Shown: in pieces, positions 9,101 to 17,486 of the stretch
Layout: every line of letters starts with the position of its first letter
Position numbering within the stretch: position 1 is the first letter of the stretch
Source: Calothrix sp. PCC 7103
GTDB taxonomy: Bacteria > Cyanobacteriota > Cyanobacteriia > Cyanobacteriales > Nostocaceae
Length of the DNA: 64,000 nucleotides
Reading direction: 5' to 3'
Assembly (NCBI RefSeq): GCF_000331305.1
Contig: NZ_KB217478.1
Span: 4,676,296-4,740,295 of the forward strand
The notes under the pieces: generated by a model
Told to the model about the DNA's origin: nothing
The model's database searches: none
Seen by the model: only the letters and a program-made list of their open reading frames with translations
Program-made: the position numbers and the translations under genes

Positions 9101-9873
9101 GCTCCTTCTTTCCAATTCTTTTTACTGCCAAAATTTATTTTGAGTTTATCTATTACAGATAAAGCTTCTTTTGGACTTCCTCCCATTTCTAAAACATTTA
9201 TTGCTTGTAACGCTGGTTGACGGGTTTCCACTTCTAAACGGTCGCTCGCAGAACCTGAATATATTTGTAAGGTATCTCGTACTTCTTGCCAAGTGGGATG
9301 TTGCAACAATTCATCAAGTGCATTTTGTTGTAACTCTTGTGCTAATTGTTGCCAGTTACTAGTATCTTGGGTGAATGCTTTTTCTGCACTAATTGGGTCG
9401 CAAAGCAGTATTTGCAAGACTTGAGACATTAACGAATGCGATATTTGTTCGTAAAGTTTTACAGGCAAAGTATCTAATGCTTCATCTAACCATTCCGAAG
9501 CTCGCAAAGCTCCTTCATACTTATCAAGAACAGTAAAATCAGCAGGTACACCCGCAGCTTCAGGATGTTCGCGACAAATTCGCATTGCCAAAGCGTGAAT
9601 AGTGCTTATTTGCGCTGCTTCTAATTCTGCCAATAAATCTGGATGATGGGGAAGTTGCTTTGAGACAGTAGCACGAATGCGCGCACGTAACTCGGAAGCT
9701 GCTTTTTCTGTAAAGGTAACTGCGACTATTTCTAATGGGGAAAGTTCATGTGCTTGTAAATGGTGAACATACCGTTCCGCTAGCATATGAGTTTTGCCAG
9801 TTCCCGCTCCTGCTGTGACTGCGACACTACCCGACGCAGAAGCTGCTTTTTGCTGTTGTACAGTTAAACTCAT
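6157..9873 (-). CDS. addA: AddA-type helicase-nuclease subunit (UvrD-family, PD-(D/E)XK)
   Basis: 1238 residues. An SF1A (UvrD-like) helicase has Walker A AGAGTGKT (21-28), motif II LIDEFQDV (near 352), and motif VI 'VALTRVRDKLIL'. A C-terminal PD-(D/E)XK nuclease follows with 'WVLDFKTD' (near 973). 'CSYCAYAEIC' (about 1046-1055) together with an upstream Cys in 'YAICPARF' forms the iron-sulfur staple known in AddA/AddB nucleases. It would resect double-strand ends with AddB and load RecA. The start overlaps the addB stop by 4 bases (ATGA, 9870-9873). A tail of about 120 residues beyond the cysteine cluster is unassigned. The family call is strong; subunit naming rests on the pairing with the 875-residue neighbour. 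Confidence 0.85.
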   Translation of the reverse strand: MSLTVQQQKAASASGSVAVTAGAGTGKTHMLAERYVHHLQAHELSPLEIVAVTFTEKAASELRARIRATVSKQLPHHPDLLAELEAAQISTIHALAMRICREHPEAAGVPADFTVLDKYEGALRASEWLDEALDTLPVKLYEQISHSLMSQVLQILLCDPISAEKAFTQDTSNWQQLAQELQQNALDELLQHPTWQEVRDTLQIYSGSASDRLEVETRQPALQAINVLEMGGSPKEALSVIDKLKINFGSKKNWKEGALEIVKECIKQLRDLVQNYLKAGLITLEISAADQKLAAILPQLREAFDLVKKYIRNAKYRERVLDFADLEVGALQALQDTQVQFYYAQRWKAFLIDEFQDVNPVQSEMLQKITSNALLTIVGDAKQSIYGFRRADVQIFGDWCNKIENNGGNKEVLSTSFRTHKPLVDNINSIFAPLLGELHQDLDAYRTECPHDYPAIRVYTVEGADTNKPQRLRVEAAHIARLLKEMLDKQTLVHDKKTNTLRPIVAGDIAILSRTWAPLEDYGEALESLGIPVALAGGGNLLETREAKDAWALLRFLADTSDDLALVAVLRSPFFAVSDKVLFIFIQAQEKQTSESKINWWQNLKNSDYLELRRPVEVLSKLLHLRNLESPTRLLQLADNLTGYTAVIANLAGAPRRDADWRGFFDLVRELEHGNSDVFAVVRRLKRLAYSVEIPRPALSASNAVSLMTIHAAKGLEWSVVVVPDLTRKEPGTGEVVYFDPTYGVALKLGDEESQTKPVLYVWLEQLRKQQENEEALRVLYVALTRVRDKLILTANSESRGRLKLLEPGLNAAGITINSIPFDEESAKPPILPDPPLPAEPHSLLIKPTGSGLFELPVTALTEYAICPARFQYKFIQGHPGIGSGFATAGNIGILTHLALERGIRDIDILADYDTTLSREDVETALQLAQRFDEVADFAAFQQGQREKSVTLNIGGLTLNGIVDILGEDWVLDFKTDQEINPNHHRFQLWAYAKATDSKTAHIAYLRHNYLHTCTTAELESTAQEAEILVQNILDGHYSAAPSQKNCSYCAYAEICENNYRETGHKELSLVDMETQLQQRDSISQLTSYFPQAAEQYYQLIIVPYQNTSSINFRQIAETHNSGYINVNLELSRRLLELTQRQRALKAEELLKKIVNDNDNEVIFLEHLEILFDVSLKLNPLGCLQRLSRNRIIVAVWNGSIENNHLIYAEPEHPEYKSYPIDGFLVVNKDAQEREKQA

Positions 9874-12497
9874 GAGTTGCCTCCTTTACGACTTTGACGT
9901 ACACCTTTACGACAAACTAAGTCGTAAGCACAATAACGACAAGCATTTTGGTTAATATCCGGTTCGACTGGGTAATATCCTTGTTGTAAGTAAGTCTTGA
10001 TTTTTTCAGCAATAGCTTGGAGAGTTTCTTCGCTTGGCTGTTTTTTAGGAAGCTTTTTCCCTTTAGTTAGCGAGTAATAGTAAGCTTCTTGTACAGTTTC
10101 CCCAGGAAATAATTTTGTACTAGCGACATGAGTATATAAAGACATTTGAATATCTATATTCGCTTTGCCAAATTCATCTTTGACACCTGGTGGCGCCTGA
10201 GAACTGGTTTTGTAATCTAATAGCACTAAGCCTTGAGGTGTATGGTCAATTCTATCAATACTTCCCGTCACTGTTAAACCATACCATTCAGCAGTAAACT
10301 TAGTTTCTGGCTGTAATATATGTGCTTCTTGCTTAATAAAATCTGGCTGCGAACAAGCATTATTTAAAATCTGAAGATGCTCAGTTCTACGTGCTTCCCA
10401 AGCTGATAATACAGGTAGTTTACAATCTTGCTCTGCTTGTAAAAACGCTGCTTCTAAATTAGCTGTTATTTGGGTTAAATCGGTTACACCTGATAAAGCC
10501 AATTCTAAACTACGGTGATAAAGATTACCTCTAAGTAATGCGCTCAGTTCTAATTCAGCTTCTTCCAATTCCTGTAATTTCAATACTTTATTGGCAAACC
10601 ATTTAAAAGCACACTGACCTAAAGCTGTAAGCTGAGATGCACTAAACACTCGTGCGCCAGGGTCTAAAGGTAAACCAATAACTCCATTGTACTCATCATA
10701 AGCTTCTGCTCCTTCGCGACGTTTTTCTACTTGCCAAGCATGAAAGGCATGTGGTAAAACATCATCGAAATTATCTAGGAACGAATTATCTCGTCGTAGA
10801 TAAATTCGTCGTGCTTCTTCAAGACTTGCAACGGGTAAAGATGGCGCCTCAACAGCGTTTATTCCCAACTGTGTAAGATAAGGACTAGGTATTGCGGCAT
10901 CTTTTAGCATCTGCGGATAAGAAAAAATTATCCTCGAAGTGGGAATTTGCAGTAAAGCATAAAATGAAATAGCTTCTCGTCGCGCGCTCGTTGCTGCATC
11001 TTCTAAATTAAATTTTTGTTGACGTAGTTGTTTACGTTGAAAAAAATCCAACATTGGGTCATCTTGTATTGGCGCTGGTAAAATACCTTCAACTGCACCC
11101 AAAACAAAAACATATTTATATGTGGCGCCGAATATAGAACCTGGTGTATGTAACTCCACACCTCCTCTACCCGGTTGAGCAGGTACTGTTAATAAAGCTA
11201 AAGTACCCGTAATATCAGCCGCAAATTCTTCTATGCTGATAATCTTATCTTCTGGTTTTGCTAAATCTACTAAAGCATCCTGAAATTTATAGTAAGCAAC
11301 AATTTCTCGTGCCCAACGTCCGGCGCCAGTGCGAATTTGATATTTATTAAGTACATCTTGCATATTCTGTACCCAATTTGCACGGGTATCTTGATGGCGC
11401 CAATCTAAAAGTGCAAGGTTCACACCTAAGTTTTGCCATTCTAAAAGTGTTGAGGGATGCTGCTTTCTAGCTTCTTGCCACACGTTCGTAGATAAACTAG
11501 AACACAAAGGATGACTCAATAATTTTGCTGTAGACTCAAACGGAAATCTTTCTTGAATAACTTCTAGCAACAACTGTACCCAGGCGCCTAACCGAGTAGC
11601 ACTTAAAGGTACTCCATAAAAAGCGCGCACAGGTAAATTATATTCCTGTGCTACATCTAGTACTTTAGAACCATAAAAAGCATCATCCCTTGCTACCAAC
11701 ACTATATCGTTTGCTGGTGTTCCCTCATGAAGAAGACTTTTAACTCGTGCTAAAACACCGCGCACCTCTGCTTCTAAATGCGGGTAAATATGAGCCGTAA
11801 CTTCTGAACAAACGTTTGTACTGTCAAGAAAACACCTTTGTAGCTGTTCACCAACGGTATTCGGTTCTTCTTTCCATTCTTGTATTTCCCAACCTTGTTT
11901 TTGCAGCCAGTTAACAGCTTTTTGATTCTCATTAAAAATATTAGATTCATTACAAGGTAGCATCATCACACTACCATCACCTGCAATTACATCCAAAAAA
12001 TGCAGATGGTCAACACGGGGATTGAAATAACCATATATAAGCAAACTTTGGCGCCTATTCACAACTTTACTGGCTTGCCAGAAGACTTCCGCAGAGTCAA
12101 CTATTCCCTGCTCTCGAAGTAAATGAGTATAATTTTTAGCTAGATAAGCAATTTGCTTAGTACGAAAGCTGCCTACTTTAGCTACCGCATCTGTATCAAT
12201 TCCATCTCGTAAAATAGCTTTTAGCGCATTCTCTAAAGCGCGCTTCGTTGCTTCAATATCTGTAGTTTGTATAACATTACTTACGGCAGTGCTAAGTAAG
12301 CGCGAAGATTGCAGCAAAGGAGCAATACGCAAGGCATTATCTCTTAAAGTATGTTCAGCAAGAGCTTCTAAACTGTAGTGAGATACTTTTAAAGTCCGTG
12401 CGGCTTGAGGAGATGAGGTAATTACCCTAAAATTAGAATCGTTAGCTAGTTGCTCACATAATCTTTGAGATGAGACAAGATAAAGGTATCGCTTCAT
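9870..12497 (-). CDS. addB: AddB-like subunit: inactivated helicase plus PD-(D/E)XK nuclease
   Basis: 875 residues. The N-terminal part lacks a clear P-loop and looks like a degenerate UvrD-type domain. The middle contains 'VFVLGAVEGILPAPIQDDPML', typical of AddB-like proteins. The C-terminus is a nuclease with 'LVLLDYKTSS' (near 760). A cysteine in 'QCAFKWFANK' (about 629) and the 'CRYCAYDLVCRK' cluster (about 852-862) complete a 4Fe-4S staple. It is the first gene of the operon, 450 bases from the divergent P450 gene. It should act with AddA in double-strand-break end processing and degradation of foreign linear DNA. Confidence 0.8.
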   Translation of the reverse strand: MKRYLYLVSSQRLCEQLANDSNFRVITSSPQAARTLKVSHYSLEALAEHTLRDNALRIAPLLQSSRLLSTAVSNVIQTTDIEATKRALENALKAILRDGIDTDAVAKVGSFRTKQIAYLAKNYTHLLREQGIVDSAEVFWQASKVVNRRQSLLIYGYFNPRVDHLHFLDVIAGDGSVMMLPCNESNIFNENQKAVNWLQKQGWEIQEWKEEPNTVGEQLQRCFLDSTNVCSEVTAHIYPHLEAEVRGVLARVKSLLHEGTPANDIVLVARDDAFYGSKVLDVAQEYNLPVRAFYGVPLSATRLGAWVQLLLEVIQERFPFESTAKLLSHPLCSSLSTNVWQEARKQHPSTLLEWQNLGVNLALLDWRHQDTRANWVQNMQDVLNKYQIRTGAGRWAREIVAYYKFQDALVDLAKPEDKIISIEEFAADITGTLALLTVPAQPGRGGVELHTPGSIFGATYKYVFVLGAVEGILPAPIQDDPMLDFFQRKQLRQQKFNLEDAATSARREAISFYALLQIPTSRIIFSYPQMLKDAAIPSPYLTQLGINAVEAPSLPVASLEEARRIYLRRDNSFLDNFDDVLPHAFHAWQVEKRREGAEAYDEYNGVIGLPLDPGARVFSASQLTALGQCAFKWFANKVLKLQELEEAELELSALLRGNLYHRSLELALSGVTDLTQITANLEAAFLQAEQDCKLPVLSAWEARRTEHLQILNNACSQPDFIKQEAHILQPETKFTAEWYGLTVTGSIDRIDHTPQGLVLLDYKTSSQAPPGVKDEFGKANIDIQMSLYTHVASTKLFPGETVQEAYYYSLTKGKKLPKKQPSEETLQAIAEKIKTYLQQGYYPVEPDINQNACRYCAYDLVCRKGVRQSRKGGNS

Positions 12498-12944
12498 TTA
12501 AATATGGTTATCATTTTCATGATTACGGCTTTGTATTTTGTTCGTAACTTGGCAGGATTACAAGAAATACTTTATACGTAATATAAATCATATACTGGGA
12601 TATAAAAGTAGATAAAATAACAATCTTAATTTAATTTTTATCATAAATATTGACTATTCATCTAAGTATTAACACTTAAGTATGATTAAATTGCGTTCAA
12701 TACTACAAGGGATAAAATTGAATCCCCCCCAACCGCTACGGTGTACACACATCTTTTCATTACCCTTACATTCTTTCTCTTTGCGTTCTTTGCGTCCTTA
12801 GCGGTTCGTAAAAAAATAACCGCAAAGTACGCAAAGTACGCAAAGTAAAGAGAAGAAAAGTAACTTTCAGAGACTTGTGTGTATACGGTAGCCTTATTAA
12901 GGGGGGCTAGTGGGGAGCAATTATTACATTAAAAGGATACAAAA
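12498..12944. other. Divergent intergenic region, addB to P450
   Basis: 447 bases without a gene. It holds AT-rich DNA next to addB, which must contain that operon's promoter, and a long imperfect palindrome at 12721-12907. The P450 ribosome binding site (AGGA near 12935) is about eight bases before the ATG. No confident -35/-10 pair was identified. Confidence 0.6.
12721..12907. repeat. Long imperfect palindrome, MITE-like
   Basis: Outer arms are cccccc (12723 on) and gggggg (to 12907). Next in are 'gctacggtgtacacac' (about 12735-12750) and its near complement 'gtgtgtatacggtagc' (about 12878-12893). The inner arms contain ctttgcg/cttagcggtt and aaccgcaaagtacgcaaag around a short A/T loop near 12812-12822. 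A one-arm relative occurs at 45895-45955. It resembles a non-autonomous palindromic element; no coding sequence is present. Confidence 0.65.
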
Positions 12945-14285
12945 ATGACGATTCAACAAATTACAGAATTAAAAGGCGCCTCATTATTACCTGGAAACTT
13001 TGGCTTACCTTTCTTAGGGGACGCTTTTGGACTGTTTGCAGGGGAAGAATTATTCTACTGGGAAAAATTCCGGCGCCACGGTAGTATTTTTAAAACAAGT
13101 GTTTTAGGTAAAAAGTATGCATTCTTAATTGGTCCGGAAGCTAACTCTATAGTGTTCAAAGAACAAGCAGATTGTCTTTCATCACGTTTAGGTTGGTGGT
13201 TTTTAGAGCCAATATTTGGTAATGGACTTTTGATGCAAGACGGCGCCGAACATGCATCTGCACGTAGGTTGATGTATCCAGCGTTTCAGTCTAAAACAGT
13301 AGCTACTTATTTTGATGTTATCAACTCAACAGTCAAAGAATATATCAAAGATTGGGGTACACGCGGTGTTATTCCCTTGGCATCTGATTTTCGTAAACTG
13401 ACTTTAATTGTTGCTAGTCGATTATTTTTGGGTACGCAAACTATTGAGGAAATTGAAAAAACCTGTGATTGGTTTACACAACTTGTAGCGGGTAAACTGG
13501 CTATAGTACGTTGGGATAATCCTTTAACTTTATATGGTCGCTCCCAAAACGCACGCCGTAAATTACACGAGTATTTACTTCAAACTATTAACAGGCGCCG
13601 AAATGGTTCAAAAGAATATTCGGATGTTCTTGCTTTATTAATGAACGCGGTTGGTGAAGATGGTGTACGTTTGAGTGATTCAGAAATAATCGAGCAAACT
13701 TTATTATTGCTCGTAGCTGGACATGAAACAACAGCGAACTTAATATCTTGGGTGCTGTTTGAATTGGCTTCTCACCCAGAGTGGATAAATAAACTGCGTC
13801 AGGAATTGACTCAGGTTGCTGGTGATGAACTTAAAGTTGAACACCTAAAGCAACTTACCCAAATGACCAATGTGCTAAAAGAAATAGAACGTTTATACCC
13901 TCCCCTTTACGGTATTCCACGTGGAGTCGTTAAAGATATTGAATATAAGGGTTTTCATATTCCGGCAGGTTGGGTTGTAGTTGTATCGCCAATGTTAACT
14001 CATCGTATGGAGTCGATATACTCAAATCCTGACAGCTTTGACCCTGACCGTTTTGCTTATCCACGAGAAGAAGATAAAAAATATCCTTTTGCGCTAGCTG
14101 GTTTTGGTCATGGACCTCACAGTTGCTTGGGTTTTCAGTTTGCTCAAATGGAAATGAAAATTATTCTAAGCCAACTGCTACATCAATATGATTGGTCAGT
14201 TAAACCGGAATATGAGAAAATTACTCCTGTTTTGGCGCCTTCTAAATTCTTGAACAAACTACGCGCTCATATTAAATTACGGTGA
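12945..14285 (+). CDS. Cytochrome P450, CYP120-like
   Basis: 446 residues with the P450 hallmarks: I-helix oxygen-activation motif AGHETT (258-263), K-helix ExxR as E313-x-x-R316, a PERF-like 'FDPDRF' segment, and the haem-thiolate motif [10 protein letters not shown] with Cys394. The opening '[12 protein letters not shown]' is a proline-rich hinge without a membrane anchor, so the enzyme should be soluble. Overall character is closest to cyanobacterial CYP120 enzymes, which hydroxylate retinoids. Substrate and redox partner are not shown here. Its 3' end overlaps convergent pdxH by 9 bases. Confidence 0.9.
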   Translation: MTIQQITELKGASLLPGNFGLPFLGDAFGLFAGEELFYWEKFRRHGSIFKTSVLGKKYAFLIGPEANSIVFKEQADCLSSRLGWWFLEPIFGNGLLMQDGAEHASARRLMYPAFQSKTVATYFDVINSTVKEYIKDWGTRGVIPLASDFRKLTLIVASRLFLGTQTIEEIEKTCDWFTQLVAGKLAIVRWDNPLTLYGRSQNARRKLHEYLLQTINRRRNGSKEYSDVLALLMNAVGEDGVRLSDSEIIEQTLLLLVAGHETTANLISWVLFELASHPEWINKLRQELTQVAGDELKVEHLKQLTQMTNVLKEIERLYPPLYGIPRGVVKDIEYKGFHIPAGWVVVVSPMLTHRMESIYSNPDSFDPDRFAYPREEDKKYPFALAGFGHGPHSCLGFQFAQMEMKIILSQLLHQYDWSVKPEYEKITPVLAPSKFLNKLRAHIKLR

Positions 14286-14924
14286 TAAGCGTTCAATTTT
14301 CCAAGTGCCGTCTTCTTCATTAAGAGTGTAACGTAAGCGGTCATGTAAACGACTTGGGCGCCCTTGCCAAAATTCAATTTCAAAAGGAATAACTCGTAAA
14401 CCTCCCCAATGCGCGGGACGTGGCACATAAGAGTCTAAATATTTACTTTCTAATTCTTTCAAACGCTGTTCTAATACTTCGCGGTTTTCTATAACTTCGC
14501 TTTGCTCTGATGCCCAGGCGCCGAGCCGACTCGATATTGGACGACTGTAATAATACGTATCTGACTCTGTATCTGATACTTTTTCGACATGACCGCATAC
14601 TCGTACTTGACGTTCGAGTTCTGCCCACCAAAAGACAAGTGCTGCTTGGGGATTTTCTGCTAGTTCTTGCCCTTTATGGCTGTTGTAGTTTGTGTAGAAA
14701 ACAAAACCTCGTGCGTCAAAGTCTTTTAATAGTACTATTCGTGCTGATGGTTGACCTTCTTGTGTGGTGGTGGCAAGTGTCATTGCGTTAGGTTCACTCA
14801 GTTGGGAAGAGCGCGCTTCGTCGAACCATCGTTTAAACTGGACGAATGGGTTGGTGTCTACGTCGTTTTCGTGGAGACCTTGTAAGGTATAGTCTTTGCG
14901 TAGGTCTGCTATGCTTTTATCCAT
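14277..14924 (-). CDS. pdxH: Pyridoxine/pyridoxamine 5'-phosphate oxidase
   Basis: An FMN enzyme making pyridoxal 5'-phosphate. Motifs include '[25 protein letters not shown]' (FMN binding), '[22 protein letters not shown]', '[11 protein letters not shown]', and the C-terminal '[25 protein letters not shown]'. The ATG at 14922-14924 is chosen because AGGAG lies eight bases upstream. A GTG three codons earlier would overlap that site. The product is then 215 residues, normal for the family. The gene ends tail-to-tail with the P450 gene, overlapping it by 9 bases. Confidence 0.95.
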   Translation of the reverse strand: MDKSIADLRKDYTLQGLHENDVDTNPFVQFKRWFDEARSSQLSEPNAMTLATTTQEGQPSARIVLLKDFDARGFVFYTNYNSHKGQELAENPQAALVFWWAELERQVRVCGHVEKVSDTESDTYYYSRPISSRLGAWASEQSEVIENREVLEQRLKELESKYLDSYVPRPAHWGGLRVIPFEIEFWQGRPSRLHDRLRYTLNEEDGTWKIERLSP

Positions 14925-15031
14925 CAACTGCACTCCTATTTGGCTTGACTGACTAAGGGTTTTGTGGTTGGCGTTTGCCTAAAAGAATTTATCATAGCAA
15001 TTTAAAATTTATTATCTTAACTTGTAAGCAA

Positions 15032-15091
15032 GGTGCGTGACGCCACCAGATTGCTAGCTTCGTTTTAAGATTATTCATAGCGTCACGCACC
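15032..15091. repeat. Inverted repeat just upstream of the AI-2E permease gene
   Basis: Perfect 12-base arms ggtgcgtgacgc (15032-15043) and gcgtcacgcacc (15080-15091) are separated by 36 bases. The second arm ends 13 bases before the ATG at 15105, so the hairpin would form in the leader. It could affect translation or simply be a dispersed extragenic repeat. Confidence 0.8.
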
Positions 15092-15104
15092 CTACTAAAT
15101 TATT

Positions 15105-16163
15105 ATGCGCCGTTCAGCAACATTTAAAAATCTACTATTTTATGGTCTGAGCGGTCCTATTATCGCTCTCAATGTTTGGATACTGTCACAACTGTTCAAT
15201 TTTTTCCAGCACCCTATCACTATTTTGAGTGTTGCTGCTATTCTGGCTTTCTTGCTCAACTACCTTGTCAAGTTTTTTGAACGAGCGTATTTGAACCGCA
15301 CGCAAGCTGTTACTCTCGTTTTGCTGGTTACTTTGATGGTTTTTGTGATACTCGGTGTGACACTTGTACCTGTCATTATTGACCAAGCTACACAGTTATT
15401 GAACAAAATACCCAATTTATTGACTCAGAGCCAATCAAACTTGCTTTTTTTAGAGAAATTAGCCAGGGAACGGCGTTTACCTCTAGATTTTACCGTTGTT
15501 AGCAAGCAGATTAATGCCAATATCCAAATTTATATTCAAAATATAGTACAGCAGGTAGCTTCTGGTGCAGTAGGGTTTGCTTCTTCGATTGTGTTATGGA
15601 TATTAGATTTTATTTTGGTAATTGTGCTGGCTTTTTACATGCTGCTTTATGGAGATACAGTTTGGTTTGGTTTATCTAGTCTCTTACCCGATAATATCCG
15701 TGAACCCCTGACAAAATCGATACTACTCAATTTTCACTATTTCTTTCTCAGTCAAATTTTGTTAGCTTTGTTTATGACTGCTTGTTTGATCCCCATTTTT
15801 CTTGTACTCAAGGTACCTTTTGCTTTGTTGTTTGCCATTGTCATTGGTATCTCTCAACTTGTTCCTGTAATTGGAGCTACGTTAGGAATTGGATTAGTCA
15901 CACTGCTGGTACTGTTGCAAAACTGGAGTCTTGGACTTCAAGTTGGGGTCGCTTCGATGATTATGCAGCAAGTTAAAGATAACTTTTTGGCGCCGAGATT
16001 AATCGGTAATTTTATTGGCTTAAATCCACTCTGGATTTTTGTAGCAATATTAATGGGTTTTGAAATCGCTGGACTTTTCGGAACTATTGTCGCTATCCCT
16101 ATCGCTGGTACAATCAAGGGCACATATGACACTTTCAAAGCTAGCAAACTCGAAGATAAGTAA
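15105..16163 (+). CDS. AI-2E family transporter (PerM-like membrane protein)
   Basis: 352 residues with about seven to eight hydrophobic segments: two near 20-75, 'AVTLVLLVTLMVFVILGVTL', a central pair around 145-185, and a C-terminal cluster from about 200 to 330. The soluble loop between segments three and four and the 'GISQLVPVIGATLGIG' stretch with 'DNFLAPRLIGN' are typical of the UPF0118/PerM family. Family members export small molecules or act in Na+/H+ exchange; the substrate here is not predictable. The gene is monocistronic as far as the spacing shows. Confidence 0.85.
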   Translation: MRRSATFKNLLFYGLSGPIIALNVWILSQLFNFFQHPITILSVAAILAFLLNYLVKFFERAYLNRTQAVTLVLLVTLMVFVILGVTLVPVIIDQATQLLNKIPNLLTQSQSNLLFLEKLARERRLPLDFTVVSKQINANIQIYIQNIVQQVASGAVGFASSIVLWILDFILVIVLAFYMLLYGDTVWFGLSSLLPDNIREPLTKSILLNFHYFFLSQILLALFMTACLIPIFLVLKVPFALLFAIVIGISQLVPVIGATLGIGLVTLLVLLQNWSLGLQVGVASMIMQQVKDNFLAPRLIGNFIGLNPLWIFVAILMGFEIAGLFGTIVAIPIAGTIKGTYDTFKASKLEDK

Positions 16164-16410
16164 TTTTTTTACCCGTGCTTATTTTTACCAGTATTTAGAC
16201 AAAGCTTAAATTACAGTCAGTATTTACGAAATAAAAGTATAAAATTTAACTAATACGTAAATGCCAATCTATCATAAAATACTTGCTTGAAAAAAACTTT
16301 TCTTATAAGATTTTGGCTGTAAACATGTAATACTTGTACCGTTAGTCAACGAAGGCGTTTTACGGCGCCAATATTGGAATAAAACGAGAAAATATAGTTT
16401 GTACTAATTA

Positions 16411-17235
16411 ATGGATGCCTCCGAGCTATTAGAAACAATTACACAACTCATTCACCAAGCAGAGTCCGGGGACATAGACCCTTGGGACGTGAAGGTGATT
16501 GATGTAATAGACCGTTTTCTCGAACTAATGGCTACTGTAGCAACGCGAGGATATGAAACCGACTTGTCCACATCAGGACAAGCATTTCTATCTGCTTCGA
16601 TGTTGGTATTATTCAAAGCCAATACTTTAACGCAATTGCAAGCGGTCGAAGAAGAACTTGAACCTGAAGACGGTGAATTTGCAGACGAAGAAAACGTATT
16701 TTTAAGAACCCAGAGATTACCATTAGAGCGCGCGTTACGTCGTCGTTCTGCTGCAATGCCTCCATCGAAACGTCGCGTCACGCTTCCAGAACTTATCGAA
16801 CAGCTACATGTAATGGCTGAACAGCTTAAAAAAGTTCAGTTAAACAGAGAAGTTAAGGCGCCTCGAAGCATTCGCAATACAAGTAATAACGTGCGAACAA
16901 TGCGGCAAGCATTGGATTTAGCACACCAAGAAAACTTGACGGAAGTCGCTCTTGAACTTGAACAGCTATTATATCATTCGGCAAGTGAGCTATCGTTAGA
17001 CAAAGAGTGGATGGATTTAGAACAACTTGTCGCGCTTTGGCTTCACGCACAGCCCAATAAAACTTTATCAGGTCATCATTCACCGAACAGCGAGACAGTC
17101 GGGGTGTTTTGGGCATTATTACTACTGTCTGCTCAGTCTAAGGTGGAGTTATATCAAGAAGAATTTTACGCTAATGTCAAAATTCGATTACTCACAGACG
17201 TTAGTACAAATAAATCATTGGATGCCGCAGTGTAG
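16411..17235 (+). CDS. scpA: Segregation and condensation protein A
   Basis: 274 residues. ScpA is the kleisin bridging SMC heads. The N-terminal 'LLETITQLIHQAESGDIDPWDVKVIDVIDRFLELM' matches the SMC-neck-binding helix region, with 'LSTSGQAFLSASMLVLFKANTL' next. A C-terminal winged-helix portion contains 'VGVFWALLLLSAQSKVELYQEEFYANVKI'. ScpB is not adjacent. The stop codon lies inside a perfect 28-bp palindrome (17232-17259). Confidence 0.9.
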   Translation: MDASELLETITQLIHQAESGDIDPWDVKVIDVIDRFLELMATVATRGYETDLSTSGQAFLSASMLVLFKANTLTQLQAVEEELEPEDGEFADEENVFLRTQRLPLERALRRRSAAMPPSKRRVTLPELIEQLHVMAEQLKKVQLNREVKAPRSIRNTSNNVRTMRQALDLAHQENLTEVALELEQLLYHSASELSLDKEWMDLEQLVALWLHAQPNKTLSGHHSPNSETVGVFWALLLLSAQSKVELYQEEFYANVKIRLLTDVSTNKSLDAAV

Positions 17236-17259
17236 AGAGGTGACATGTCACCTCTCTAC
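17232..17259. terminator. Perfect 28-bp palindrome across the scpA stop codon
   Basis: The half-sequence gtagagaggtgaca is followed directly by its exact complement, with no loop. It includes the TAG stop of scpA. As RNA it would fold into a hairpin with at most a four-base loop. No T-run follows, so it is a processing or protection hairpin or a protein-binding palindrome rather than a classical intrinsic terminator. Confidence 0.7.
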
Positions 17260-17486
17260 CGGAGCATTCCAAAATTTTGATACATGAGTCACCAAAATCT
17301 GAGTAAATTGGATAGATGACCTAATTAATCCTCATCATACTTACACTTATGGTTACATAAAGCGCTTGAGTACCGCTATCCGTGCTTTTAAGGATGACTT
17401 AGAGTAGAAATAAACAGATGATTAAGTATCACGAACATCAAAGTAAACAAGCTTGTGGCTGAGGAATAACGAGGGAAAAACACATT

